Source of the DNA: a virus
Reading direction: 5' to 3' (one strand)
DNA: 64,000 nt
IMG/VR virus record: IMGVR_UViG_3300003702_000965
Location: 19,951 to 83,950 of that record
Part shown: one piece after another, positions 18,592-26,519 of the stretch
Position numbering within the stretch: the first letter of the stretch is position 1
Layout: every line of letters begins with the position of its first letter
Position numbers and translations under genes: made by a program
Notes under the pieces: generated by a model
The model's database searches: none
Seen by the model: only the letters and a program-made list of their open reading frames with translations
Told to the model about the DNA's origin: nothing

Positions 18592-18919
18592 TACTTTCTA
18601 TTGTTAAAAGTTCTTTTTTCTCGTTGTTTATTTTGGCGCAAAATTTAATGGAGTTTTTGTTAGTTAATGGGATCATATATTTCTTAATTTTTTCGATGCT
18701 TTCTTTGGGGGTGGCGGGGATAGAGGCTTGATACATCCTTTCTAAAAGCTGGAGCCTTGCTTCTTTTTGGTTTCCGCAGCAAGTAGAGGTTTTTTGGGCC
18801 GAGTTCCAAACCTTTATTAAGATTTGATATTCCGGAAAATGCTTGTATAACCCTTCATTTTCACTTAGAAACTCAATAAATGCGCTAGCAGAAGAAAAAG
18901 TGAAACAATTATCTGGCAT
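18575..18919 (-). CDS. Small hypothetical protein with a Cys pair (114 aa)
   Basis: The protein is helical with a TCCGNQKEAR segment near residue 47. CCGxxKEAR-like segments occur in small phage proteins predicted to bind zinc or to form short helical bundles, but here there are too few Cys residues for a standard zinc site. It overlaps its neighbours by 17 and 11 bases. Function unknown. Confidence 0.55.
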   Translation of the reverse strand: MPDNCFTFSSASAFIEFLSENEGLYKHFPEYQILIKVWNSAQKTSTCCGNQKEARLQLLERMYQASIPATPKESIEKIKKYMIPLTNKNSIKFCAKINNEKKELLTIESNGQHT

Positions 18920-19280
18920 ATTTTTCTAAAATCAAATATATATTATAGATAAACAGGGTCAAGATTACGACTAACGGGAAATATAGCGGCATAATGAATA
19001 CGACAGCTACGCTCATCCAAAAGGTTAAGCAAATAGGGCATGATACTAATTTTGAAAAAAAGTCATCGTTCGTAATTGACAGAAACTCAGAGTAATTTAC
19101 ACTAACTTTAGCTTGATTAACAAAATTTTCGTATTCTTCCAAGTTAAAAAGCTCTTTGATTATCCTTATTTTATCGAGCTTTAATACTTTTATATATTCA
19201 TAAAAAACATTAGTTTTAAGCCAAATTATAAGGACTAGAGAATAAACAAATGGAAGCAAGATTATAGCCCCGTTATCCAT
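18909..19280 (-). CDS. Multi-pass membrane protein with a CPICxxFW motif (DUF1360-like)
   Basis: The chosen start is the ATG at 19280 (MDNGAIILL), which overlaps the previous stop by only 8 bases; a longer reading to 19304 exists. Hydrophobic segments lie at the N-terminus (ILLPFVYSLVLIIWL) and as two passes at the C-terminus. The SCPICLTFWMS motif at the start of the second membrane segment resembles the CPxCxGFW signature of DUF1360 membrane proteins found in phages and bacteria. Function is unknown; location is the inner membrane by prediction. Confidence 0.65.
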   Translation of the reverse strand: MDNGAIILLPFVYSLVLIIWLKTNVFYEYIKVLKLDKIRIIKELFNLEEYENFVNQAKVSVNYSEFLSITNDDFFSKLVSCPICLTFWMSVAVVFIMPLYFPLVVILTLFIYNIYLILEKYAR

Positions 19281-20682
19281 CTTTTGTATTGCAAAAAGAC
19301 ACAATCACATATCTTGTGCCGCTGGTGGTAGGTCTAGCTCCATGCTTATGAGTTATATTACCGGGATGCATAACCACTTCTCCAATGTCGTTTTGGACGA
19401 GTATTTTTTGCCTTCTAAAATATGTTCCGCTCCCTTCAAAATCCCTTCCACGTTGATTTAGGTTAGCTAGAAAGGTCAGCTTCGAATAGTCGTGGTGAAG
19501 CGATAGGTGCGACTGCTTGGATGGTATATATTTTATAATGAAGTTTTCCCCCGTTAAGGATGCCCAGTTTGAGCCTTCCAGCGCGTATAGAAATTCAGCG
19601 GCAGGGTAGCAGTGCTTCTTCAAAACTTGTTCATATACATTATTGATTCCCACTGTATCTAATAACATGTCAGTTGTAGGATAAAATTCATGCCTTTTCT
19701 CTGTCCACTCCCCCTCGGTTTCGCATAAATCAATCATTTCTTTACAGAAAATTTCATTGAAAAGGGGCCATTTGAAAATGTTTGAGTATCCGGGTTCTCC
19801 CAATTCATCTGCCATCAATTCCCATTCGTGGGAGCGAGCCTCTATTCTCAGGTATTTTTCTTCCCAAGCTTTTGGGTCTTTGTCGTAGTCTCTTATCGAC
19901 AAGTCTCCTTCCGTTGGCTGACCTTGTGGGCTGTCGAATCTAGATGCTATATTTCCTTTTAAGGGTTCTATTTTTTTTGTCTTGATTGGCTTAAATTCTT
20001 CGTAGCCGAAGTCTTCTTTCCCTGACTCCCCCTTTTTGGTCACCTCCTTGCTTATGGTGACGCCGGGTACTGGGGAAATGAGAGGCTGTGAAAATTTAGA
20101 CTTCTCTCCATCTGCTCTTATGAAAGCTACCAATGTTAGTCTTCCGTCATACAAATCATTACCAAAGTATTCGTCAGACTTGTGAAAGAAGAGAGGGTTG
20201 TAGATCATACATCTGTTATATACGTTTTCTACTGTTTCTCTTACGTCATACCATTTTGGATCTCCATCTGATTCTTTATATTCTTTAGACTTTTTATTTG
20301 CGCTTTCTTTTAAGTCGTAAATTATAGTGCCTGAATTGGGCTTTGGGTCAGGAGTAAGGTAAATTAAAGCAACATGAGTGAAGTCTTGATCCATCTTGTC
20401 GTCATGAACCCAGCTATCCCCGTCTTTTGAAGTACACAATTGAAACATTACCTCAAAATAAGACTCTTTACCTTGCGGCCAGCCCATAACTTCGTATATT
20501 CTCCCAGTAAACTCATAATAAAGTTTTTCGCTGAGAGTATGATAAAAAGGAGTTCTAGTTCCGGGCCAATTGCCCCCAGATGGATGAGTTTCTTTTGGAA
20601 AAAACTTCTGAGAAAGGGCGAACTTCCTTACTTTATCAGGATCTGGGAAAAAATTTTCGAATACAAGCTCTTTGTCACTCAT
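19273..20682 (-). CDS. Double-domain 2-oxoglutarate/Fe(II) dioxygenase; C-terminal domain lysyl-hydroxylase (PLOD)-like
   Basis: The N-terminal domain (about 1-200) has an HxD at H93/D95, a distal His at H167 and a 2OG-binding Arg candidate R181, as in DUF6445-type oxygenases. The C-terminal domain (about 280-469) has H396/D398, H447 and R457. The segment HPGNITHKHGARP followed by GTRYVIVSF closely follows the lysyl-hydroxylase pattern HPGxxTHxHEGxP...GTRYxxVSF, including the 10-residue step from His to Arg. Such enzymes hydroxylate protein side chains using 2OG, O2 and Fe(II). The substrate is unknown. The gene is followed by dCMP deaminase (6 bases) upstream on the same strand. The family call is strong; the lysine specificity is inference. 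Confidence 0.85.
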   Translation of the reverse strand: MSDKELVFENFFPDPDKVRKFALSQKFFPKETHPSGGNWPGTRTPFYHTLSEKLYYEFTGRIYEVMGWPQGKESYFEVMFQLCTSKDGDSWVHDDKMDQDFTHVALIYLTPDPKPNSGTIIYDLKESANKKSKEYKESDGDPKWYDVRETVENVYNRCMIYNPLFFHKSDEYFGNDLYDGRLTLVAFIRADGEKSKFSQPLISPVPGVTISKEVTKKGESGKEDFGYEEFKPIKTKKIEPLKGNIASRFDSPQGQPTEGDLSIRDYDKDPKAWEEKYLRIEARSHEWELMADELGEPGYSNIFKWPLFNEIFCKEMIDLCETEGEWTEKRHEFYPTTDMLLDTVGINNVYEQVLKKHCYPAAEFLYALEGSNWASLTGENFIIKYIPSKQSHLSLHHDYSKLTFLANLNQRGRDFEGSGTYFRRQKILVQNDIGEVVMHPGNITHKHGARPTTSGTRYVIVSFCNTKDG

Positions 20683-20688
20683 GATCTG

Positions 20689-21165
20689 TTATATTTTTAC
20701 TAATTCGACACCATAAAAATCTAATATTTCTTTAGCTTTCAGGTCTTGATCATATTCTTCAGAGTATATTACTTGTGGTATTTTGTATGCAGCTATTAGC
20801 GTGGCACAGTGAGAACATGGTAATAGAGTCACGGCTAGTATACTAGCTTGACCTTTATTGAATAGAGACATACAGTTGGCTTCTGCGTGTATCATATACT
20901 TCCTTCTTTCGTCTCTGTCGAGCCAGAATTCCGCGTCCACCTTTTTTTTAGGAGCTAACCCGTTGTAACCGACTCCTAGGATCATCCTGTCTCGGTCTAA
21001 GGCGCAAGCTCCCACTTTTCTATGAGGATCTTCGCTTCTTTTAGAAGCTGTTTTAGCTATTTCAAGGGCGTATTCTTGCCAGCTAAGCCTTTCTTTAATA
21101 TCAGTTCCTAGAATATATTCCACAACAAAGGAGCTTATTTTATGAATTACTTTGGCAGTGGTCAA
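20689..21165 (-). CDS. dCMP (deoxycytidylate) deaminase
   Basis: The zinc site is complete: HAEAN (residues 93-97) and PCSHC (116-120). The SWQEYALEIAKTAS and KVGACALDRDR segments are typical of the family. It converts dCMP to dUMP, feeding dTMP synthesis, and fits with RNR, dUTPase and dNMP kinase here. No ATG precedes the domain: the frame opens with TTG at 21165, and a GTG near residue 15 is an alternative. Family members usually start just before SWxEY, so the first 25 residues are uncertain. Confidence 0.9.
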   Translation of the reverse strand: MTTAKVIHKISSFVVEYILGTDIKERLSWQEYALEIAKTASKRSEDPHRKVGACALDRDRMILGVGYNGLAPKKKVDAEFWLDRDERRKYMIHAEANCMSLFNKGQASILAVTLLPCSHCATLIAAYKIPQVIYSEEYDQDLKAKEILDFYGVELVKI

Positions 21166-21180
21166 GGAAAATAAAAAGAG

Positions 21181-21209
21181 TTGACAAACAAAAAGGTGTC
21201 GAATATTAT
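21181..21209 (+). promoter_or_regulatory. Consensus sigma-70-type promoter driving the 21.2-21.6 kb region
   Basis: TTGACA (21181-21186), a 17-base spacer and TATTAT (21204-21209) give 11 of 12 consensus matches. The predicted start is near 21216. No start codon with a credible frame follows for over 400 bases, so the transcript would be non-coding or a long leader of the sigma-like gene. Confidence 0.8.
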
Positions 21210-21377
21210 TTGTTAATTGCTTTTCGCGGCAAGTAGCCTAGCGAGGATATCTCGCTTCAACACGTAAGAGACAACAGGCCCGTAAAAAGACGCCAATCAA
21301 GAAGGCTAATAACCTTCACGCTATTTCGGGAAAAGGCGGCGTTTGAGATTGGAAAAGCTGTTAACTTGGGCGACCCC

Positions 21378-21606
21378 TCTGGGGGAAGGAAGAAGTTAAA
21401 GTGTCAAAAAACAAGTCCTGCCGCTTAATGTTAAGCAATGTACATAGCTGAATTTGGTTGTGAGCTAGGCTGAAGCATGGCCGACGCGTAGGACTGAAAC
21501 GGGTAAATTCAGACCATTTTTTAGGTAATGTCATGATTTTCACTTGACGGTTACCAAGTTGACTGCTATTCCTTAGGCTCCTCCTCGGAGGAAGGAAGAA
21601 GTTAAA
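21378..21606 (+). repeat. Two copies of a 17-base purine-rich motif, each after a GC hairpin
   Basis: GGAAGGAAGAAGTTAAA occurs at 21384-21400 and again at 21590-21606. Each copy follows a short C-rich/G-rich hairpin (CCCC-TCT-GGGG and CCTCC-TC-GGAGG). The second copy can pair with AACTTCTTC (21606-21614) immediately upstream of the terminator hairpin; the first copy has the same pairing potential. Confidence 0.8.
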
Positions 21607-21618
21607 ACTTCTTCTTAT

Positions 21619-21642
21619 GCGTTCTGCGAACGCTAATTTTTT
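21619..21642 (+). terminator. Intrinsic terminator just before the sigma-like gene
   Basis: GCGTTC-TGC-GAACGC (21619-21633) is a perfect 6-bp stem with a triloop followed by TAATTTTTT. The next ATG is at 21649, so transcription from the 21181 promoter would stop 6 bases before the sigma-like gene unless read through. This favours an independent RNA or an attenuator. Confidence 0.8.
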
Positions 21643-21648
21643 AAACAT

Positions 21649-22257
21649 ATGGATAGCCAAGTAACCGTTTCTGATTTAGAGTTAGTCGATGAAATAAGAG
21701 AGTTTAAGTGCTCCGACAGTCTTGTAGCGTTGACTGGTAGGCATGTCGGGATCCTAAATAAAGTCTTCAAAAGATATTCGGGGGCCTTAGTTTCTATTGG
21801 GTATTCCTATGATTCCTTTAAAGGTGATTTTAATTTAGTTACTTTTAAAGCTTGCACATCATTTAGAATAGAAGGCGGGTCTAAGTTTTCGACTTGGCTA
21901 TGTAATCACGCAAGATACCACTGTTTGAATCAAATAAATAAAAAAAATAAAATTAAAGATTTAAGTATCGAAGATGAGCAATATTTAGAATTCTTAGCGC
22001 AAAGCCAAAGCCTGCCCAACTCCTTCAAGCTCGAAATAGATTACGTCTTTAAAATCCTGTCAGACATGAAAGACAAAAGGATTTCCAAAGTTTTTAATAT
22101 GAGATATTTCGGAGAAATTGGAAAAAATGGATGCCCTTGGTCTAAAATAGGTGAAGAACTTGGGATAAGCACCCAGACGGCGATAAATTTACATGAAAAA
22201 GGAGCTAAATTAATCAGAAACAAGCTTAAAAGCCCAAACCCGACTGACAAAATCTAG
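21649..22257 (+). CDS. Sigma-70-family-like RNA polymerase sigma factor
   Basis: Residues about 75-125 match a region 2 core-binding and -10 recognition helix (KFSTWLCNHARYHCLNQINKK). Residues about 150-195 form a region 4 helix-turn-helix (MRYFGEIGKNG, then WSKIGEELGISTQTAINLHE). The 202-residue length and two-domain plan fit small alternative (ECF-type) sigma factors, as used by large phages to direct late transcription. It follows an intrinsic terminator by 6 bases and has no clear Shine-Dalgarno sequence. Which promoters it reads is not known. Confidence 0.8.
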   Translation: MDSQVTVSDLELVDEIREFKCSDSLVALTGRHVGILNKVFKRYSGALVSIGYSYDSFKGDFNLVTFKACTSFRIEGGSKFSTWLCNHARYHCLNQINKKNKIKDLSIEDEQYLEFLAQSQSLPNSFKLEIDYVFKILSDMKDKRISKVFNMRYFGEIGKNGCPWSKIGEELGISTQTAINLHEKGAKLIRNKLKSPNPTDKI

Positions 22258-22259
22258 AC

Positions 22260-22288
22260 TTGACAAAGGGGAAAGGGTAACTTAATAT
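22260..22288 (+). promoter_or_regulatory. Promoter with -10 box 10 bases before the ATG
   Basis: TTGACA (22260-22265), 17 bases, TAATAT (22283-22288), then 10 bases to the ATG at 22299. A start 6-8 bases after the -10 would leave an untranslated leader of only a few bases. It serves the DUF736-like gene and probably the glycosyltransferase run behind it. Confidence 0.75.
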
Positions 22289-22298
22289 AAATTTTCTT

Positions 22299-22604
22299 AT
22301 GGCTGATAACAAGTCGAAAAGCACAGAAGTAGGGGCTCTCTGGAAAAGGGTAGCTAAGAACTCAGGTAAGACTTATCTGGCTGGTCACATCGCAATTGAA
22401 GATCTCGGAGCAATGGCTCTAGAGAAGAAAGTTAAGATAGTGGTCTTCTCCAACAATAAAGAAGGGCAATCTGAAAATGCTCCAGATTTTAGGATGTATT
22501 TATCCAAAGTCATAGAGCAGAGGAAAGAAGAGTCTTCGACGGCGACTCCTCAGCCTGAAGCCGAGGTGGTTTCCGCTTCGCCTGAAGATGGAGATCTCAT
22601 TTAA
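22299..22604 (+). CDS. DUF736-like small protein
   Basis: The 101-residue protein has the DUF736 pattern: a GALWKRV...KTYLAG strand pair, then VKIVVFSNN and a NAPDFRMYLSK segment, followed by an acidic, low-complexity tail ending with PEDGDLI. DUF736 proteins occur in phages and plasmids, and their function is not established. The acidic tail resembles those of ssDNA-binding proteins, which is only suggestive. It is the first gene of the run and overlaps the next by 17 bases. Confidence 0.65.
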   Translation: MADNKSKSTEVGALWKRVAKNSGKTYLAGHIAIEDLGAMALEKKVKIVVFSNNKEGQSENAPDFRMYLSKVIEQRKEESSTATPQPEAEVVSASPEDGDLI

Positions 22605-23682
22605 CTTACCTATTAACTCAGTCTCTTTCGGGCAAGTTTCTTTAGCTTTACTCAGGGAGGCTTTCAACAGAAAGCTTCAGCCTTCTCTTGTTCCGATAGG
22701 GGAGGTTGATCTTTCTTCACAGTCAGGCGTAACTGACGAGTTTAAATCTTGGTTAGACTCCTGCCTCAAAAAGGGAAGGACCGAACACAGCAGGGAAGTC
22801 CCATGCTTGAAGCTTTGGCACCTTAACGGAGGCATGGAATCTATTAGCAACAAACCTAATTTGCTAACGTTTTACGAACTAGACGAACCGACTAAAACCG
22901 AGATTAACGTAGCAAGAAACAATAAAGTAATATTTACTTCATCTTATACGAAAAATATCTTCGAAAGAGAAGACATAGATTGCGGTTCAATCCCTCTAGG
23001 ATTTGATTTGTATAATTTTCATAAAATAAAACCTACTGACAAACGTTTTCCCGACGACAGGATAACCTTCAACTTAGTTGGTAAATTCGAGAGGAGGAAG
23101 CACCACGAAAAAGTAGTTAATGCTTGGCTAAAGAAATTCGGAAACAACAGGAAATATCTCCTTCAGTGTGCTATATATAATCCGTTCTTTTCGGAATCCG
23201 ATAACGAGAAAGTCTGGGATTCTCTTGGCAGAAAGTCGGGTTTTTTCAATTTAAGTTTTTTAGGATTCATGAAGAGGAACTCTATCTATAATGATTTTCT
23301 GAATTCTGGAGATGTTGTAATCGGAATGTCAGGAGGAGAAGGCTGGGGCCTCCCCGAATTTCAGTCCGTTTGTTTGGGGAAACATGCTGTTATATTAAAC
23401 GCTTCAGCATATAAAGATTGGGCCAACGAAGATTGTTGCGTTATGGTTGAGCCTTCTGGAAAAATCCCCGCTTATGATGGAATATTTTTTAAAGAGGGTG
23501 GGGACTATAACCAAGGGAGCATTTTTGATTTCTCTGAAGATGATTTTATTTCCGGCTGCGAAGAAGCGATTAAAAGAGTAGAGGCTTCCAAAGATAAAAA
23601 TAACGAAGAGGGAGAACACCTTAAGGATAAATTTTCCATCTCTAATTCATTCGACAAAATATTAGATTGTATATATGCCTGA
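22588..23682 (+). CDS. Glycosyltransferase, GT-B fold (GT4-like)
   Basis: This 364-residue enzyme has the GT4 C-terminal signature: a FNLVGKFERRKHH strand-loop and a GGEGWGLPEFQSVCLGKH segment with the nucleotide-sugar-binding Glu. The middle SSYTKNIF and GSIPLGFDLYNF segments fit the inter-domain region. It transfers a sugar from a nucleotide donor to an unknown acceptor. It heads a run of about ten sugar-related genes with ATGA overlaps. Confidence 0.82.
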   Translation: MEISFNLPINSVSFGQVSLALLREAFNRKLQPSLVPIGEVDLSSQSGVTDEFKSWLDSCLKKGRTEHSREVPCLKLWHLNGGMESISNKPNLLTFYELDEPTKTEINVARNNKVIFTSSYTKNIFEREDIDCGSIPLGFDLYNFHKIKPTDKRFPDDRITFNLVGKFERRKHHEKVVNAWLKKFGNNRKYLLQCAIYNPFFSESDNEKVWDSLGRKSGFFNLSFLGFMKRNSIYNDFLNSGDVVIGMSGGEGWGLPEFQSVCLGKHAVILNASAYKDWANEDCCVMVEPSGKIPAYDGIFFKEGGDYNQGSIFDFSEDDFISGCEEAIKRVEASKDKNNEEGEHLKDKFSISNSFDKILDCIYA

Positions 23683-24019
23683 ATATACATATGAGAATCC
23701 GGAGACAGGAGAAACTGTAAACGTCTTCCAAAAAATAGACGACGATCATGAATACTCAAAAGACGGACTACAATACAACAGAGTCTTCACGGTCCCTAAC
23801 GCTTCCATAGACTCGGACCTGTCCTCCCTTTCCGAAGAAGCCTTCGTTAGAGCTACGGCCAAGAAGAAAGGTACCTTGGGTGATTTATGGGATGCTTCAA
23901 AAGAAGCCAGTCTAAAGAGGGAGAAAACTTACGGGAAAGATCCCGTTAAGGAGAAATATTTCAAAAAATATAGCGAAAAAAGAAAAGGAGCTAAGCATAA
24001 AGATGACCCGTCCAGATGA
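23675..24019 (+). CDS. FmdB-like small phage protein (114 aa)
   Basis: The N-terminus (MPEYTYENPETGETVNVFQK) follows the FmdB pattern MPxYxY...F but lacks the CxxC zinc ligands, as is common for phage versions. The rest is a charged helical tail. It overlaps both neighbours (8 and 17 bases). Its role is unknown. Confidence 0.55.
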   Translation: MPEYTYENPETGETVNVFQKIDDDHEYSKDGLQYNRVFTVPNASIDSDLSSLSEEAFVRATAKKKGTLGDLWDASKEASLKREKTYGKDPVKEKYFKKYSEKRKGAKHKDDPSR

Positions 24020-25022
24020 AATAACTTTCGTCGTAATATCTAACGGCAACAATCACGAAAAGCTAAAGAGGCTTTTAACAAGCATAGAGCATAACGGCGA
24101 ACACCACCTAAAGTCTTATGAAATAAACCTATGTGGCGAAGCTGGAGACTTCGAGCTTCCTGCTATTGTAAATTATTTTCATTTGCCAGAGGACGCCTCT
24201 AACGCTCGACTTGGGGACATGAGAAACGTTGGGTGCGAAAACGCGACTAAAGAAACAATTTGCATTTTAGATGACGATTTTATTTTGGCTCCTGATTGGG
24301 TAGAAAATATTCCTCATAATTATTTCGATATTATGACTTCTCAGGTTAGAGTTCCTGATGGAGGCAGATATTGGGATCACGCATGCTACATGAGTCCCAC
24401 TAAAGGTCACGTAATTCTTATGCCAGACGAAAAGGATGACTGTTTGTATATGTCTGGAGGATGCGCTTGGATGATGAAGAGGAAAGTGTGGGAAAAAGTT
24501 AAGTGGGACTCTTCTGGGATTTACAACATGAGCAGTCTGGAGGAGTACAAAGAAGGAAAGCATAATGAAGACACTCACTTTTCTTTAAGGTGTAGGGAAA
24601 ATAAGTTTTTATTAATCCATAACCACGACTCCATTTCTTTCCATGACGACGATTCCTATACTAATGTCGGCAGGATCTGCAACAGAAGAAGAGACGACAG
24701 AAGCTATTCTTGGGTTTTGGACTTGAGCTTATCTTTTTCTCCGTCAGTGTTATGCGACTTTGCTGTTTCCCTCTTTTCGAACGGCTTTCTTCCTGAATCG
24801 GCTGATATACTTAGGTATGGACTGATTAACTTTCCATCAAATTATGATCTACAAAAGACATTTGAATCCACAATAGTTAAACACTCTGGAGTTTTAGAAG
24901 ACTCTAGATACTCTCCCAATGGTGACCCTTTATATTTAGAGTTTAAGTCTTTTTATGACGACGACTCAGATGACGACTCCGAACTCGAGGGACTAACCCA
25001 AGAGCAAATGAATATCCTCTGA
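24003..25022 (+). CDS. Glycosyltransferase family 2-like (GT-A)
   Basis: The GT-A metal-binding motif is CILDDDFILAPDW near residue 88, preceded by GDMRNVGCENA, a typical GT2 substrate loop. A GCAWMMKRKVW segment and HNEDTHFSLRCR provide the expected acceptor/catalytic Asp region. The C-terminus is a helical tail ending with an Asp-rich stretch (DDDSDDDSE). It overlaps the previous gene by 17 bases. Confidence 0.82.
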   Translation: MTRPDEITFVVISNGNNHEKLKRLLTSIEHNGEHHLKSYEINLCGEAGDFELPAIVNYFHLPEDASNARLGDMRNVGCENATKETICILDDDFILAPDWVENIPHNYFDIMTSQVRVPDGGRYWDHACYMSPTKGHVILMPDEKDDCLYMSGGCAWMMKRKVWEKVKWDSSGIYNMSSLEEYKEGKHNEDTHFSLRCRENKFLLIHNHDSISFHDDDSYTNVGRICNRRRDDRSYSWVLDLSLSFSPSVLCDFAVSLFSNGFLPESADILRYGLINFPSNYDLQKTFESTIVKHSGVLEDSRYSPNGDPLYLEFKSFYDDDSDDDSELEGLTQEQMNIL

Positions 25023-25023
25023 T

Positions 25024-25767
25024 ATGAGAATAGGCCCAATTCAAAGTTTATGGATAGGAGACGAGCTTTCTGATTTGGAGGTTTTATGCATAAATTCCTT
25101 CTTGAAAAATGGATATGATTTTCATCTTTACACGTACGGAACTATAAAAAACGCGCCTAAAGATTGCGTCATATTAGACGGCAACGAGTTTCTAGAAGAA
25201 TCGGAGGTTTTCTCCTACAAAGTAGGAGTAGGGAAGGGCAGCTTTTCAGCCTTCTCTAACCTCTTTAGATACAAAATGCTTTATGACATTGGCGGGATCT
25301 GGTGCGACACTGACGTAATAAATTTAAATCCCATCCCGAACATGGAATATCTTTTCGCGTCAGAGAAAGATGGCGACGAAATAGTCTGCGCTTCTTGTTT
25401 CATAAAAGCTCCTAAGGGTTCTGCTTTCGCCAAGTATTGTTACGATAAGGCCTCTTCTGTAGACAGAGAGAAGCTTGAATGGGGCCAGATAGGTCCTAAG
25501 TTAGTAGGGGAAGCGGTTAAGACTTACGGTCTTAGCGACTTTATTGTTCCCTTCAAAAAATTCAACCACGTTCCTTGGTATAGCGCTGAACTCTTTTTTT
25601 ACGATGATCCAGAAAATATGGGCGAGATGCTTTATGAGAGCATAGCCAGCGAAGCGTATTGCATTCATATGTGGAACGAAGTTTGGAGAAGATTAGGTTT
25701 GGATAAGAGCGCGGAGTTTCCGAAAGGCTGTTTCTACGAGGTGTTAAAGTCCAAAATAAAAGTATGA
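25024..25767 (+). CDS. Glycosyltransferase with DXD sugar-binding region (GT32-like)
   Basis: The segment SAFSNLFRYKMLYDIGGIWCDTDVI (shown in part) near residues 75-100 is the hallmark of GT32/TcdA-TcdB-type enzymes, where the DTD binds metal and nucleotide sugar. The N-terminus PIQSLWIGDELS and HLYTYG also fit. The 247-residue length is usual for a single-domain family member. The next gene starts with an ATGA overlap. Confidence 0.85.
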   Translation: MRIGPIQSLWIGDELSDLEVLCINSFLKNGYDFHLYTYGTIKNAPKDCVILDGNEFLEESEVFSYKVGVGKGSFSAFSNLFRYKMLYDIGGIWCDTDVINLNPIPNMEYLFASEKDGDEIVCASCFIKAPKGSAFAKYCYDKASSVDREKLEWGQIGPKLVGEAVKTYGLSDFIVPFKKFNHVPWYSAELFFYDDPENMGEMLYESIASEAYCIHMWNEVWRRLGLDKSAEFPKGCFYEVLKSKIKV

Positions 25768-26519
25768 AGAAAATATATTTAAATGATTTCTTTCAGGAAA
25801 GTGGTTATGATTGGGAGAACGACGCACCCATGATGAAAGAAATTTGCAAGCTCAGCAAAACTAGACACATGGAAAACCCTCCGAAAGAGTTTCAATTTAC
25901 TTACGGAATGGAGCAGCCATTTTTTATCAAGGCTTTTTTGGAAAACGTATATTGTGAGAAGTTTTTTGAGATTGGAACGGGAAGGGGAACTTGTTCCATG
26001 GCGGCTTCTTTATGTAAAGACATGAGAAAGGTAGATAGTTTTGACATTCTTGTTCCGGACGAGAAGAGAGATAACGTAATAAATTTCAGAAAGGAGGAAG
26101 CGTCTAATATGGATATTCTGGAGAGATTTAGGACTAAGGCTGCTAAGATTACAAACTTCGTTGCTCAAGCGTACCCTAGTGAAATTAAATTTAATCATGT
26201 TTCAGGGTACGCGAAGTTTATTGACGACCCAGATAATAAAGACTATAGCGTCTGTTTCATAGACGGAGACCACGATAATGCTGAAACAATTTTAAAAGAC
26301 TATCTAATATGCAACAAAGTGATGGAGAAATCTAAAGAGGCTTATATTATTTGGGACGATTACTATCCAGATAAGTTCGCCGTTAAGGAAGTTGTAGATA
26401 AAATCACGGAAGTAGACGGAAGGGAGTGCACTCTAGTTCCTTTCAGAGGCCATTTATTTGATAGCGACGATAAAGCCAGAGAGGAAGACTCTGGCGAAAT
26501 AATAATGAAAATGACATGA
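25764..26519 (+). CDS. Class I SAM-dependent methyltransferase
   Basis: FFEIGTGRGTCSMA near residue 66 is the SAM-binding Gly-rich motif, and CFIDGDHDNAETILKDY near residue 158 is the acidic/metal motif seen in CmcI- and caffeoyl-CoA-type methyltransferases often found in glycan clusters. YIIWDDYYPDKF follows. It probably methylates a sugar or another small acceptor. It overlaps both neighbours by 4 bases. Confidence 0.8.
   Translation: MKKIYLNDFFQESGYDWENDAPMMKEICKLSKTRHMENPPKEFQFTYGMEQPFFIKAFLENVYCEKFFEIGTGRGTCSMAASLCKDMRKVDSFDILVPDEKRDNVINFRKEEASNMDILERFRTKAAKITNFVAQAYPSEIKFNHVSGYAKFIDDPDNKDYSVCFIDGDHDNAETILKDYLICNKVMEKSKEAYIIWDDYYPDKFAVKEVVDKITEVDGRECTLVPFRGHLFDSDDKAREEDSGEIIMKMT

Larger units (their letters stand above)
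21216..21642 (+). ncRNA. Candidate large structured non-coding RNA (about 430 nt)
   Basis: This region lies between a consensus promoter and an intrinsic terminator and contains no credible protein frame. Complementary segments seen by eye: hairpin GCGAG(21241)/CTCGC(21251); hairpin GAAGG(21301)/CCTTC(21313); a long-range helix pairing 21351-21369 with 21554-21572 (17 pairs including one G-U, two single mismatches); inside it AGTCCT(21414-21419)/AGGACT(21490-21495), the hairpin GCTTAATGTTAAGC (21423-21436) and TAGCT(21446)/AGCTA(21463). CTGAATTT (21448-21455), lying largely in that last loop, can pair with AAATTCAG (21505-21512), crossing the AGTCCT/AGGACT stem as a pseudoknot. I do not recognise a known RNA class. 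It could instead be a regulatory leader of the sigma-like gene. Confidence 0.6.

Noticed and set aside
21216-21642. tmRNA, RNase P RNA, group I or group II intron as identity of the structured region
   Set aside because: There is no tRNA-like end or tag frame, no GAGGAAAGTCC-type RNase P core, no group I P-Q-R-S core and no domain V-like hairpin.
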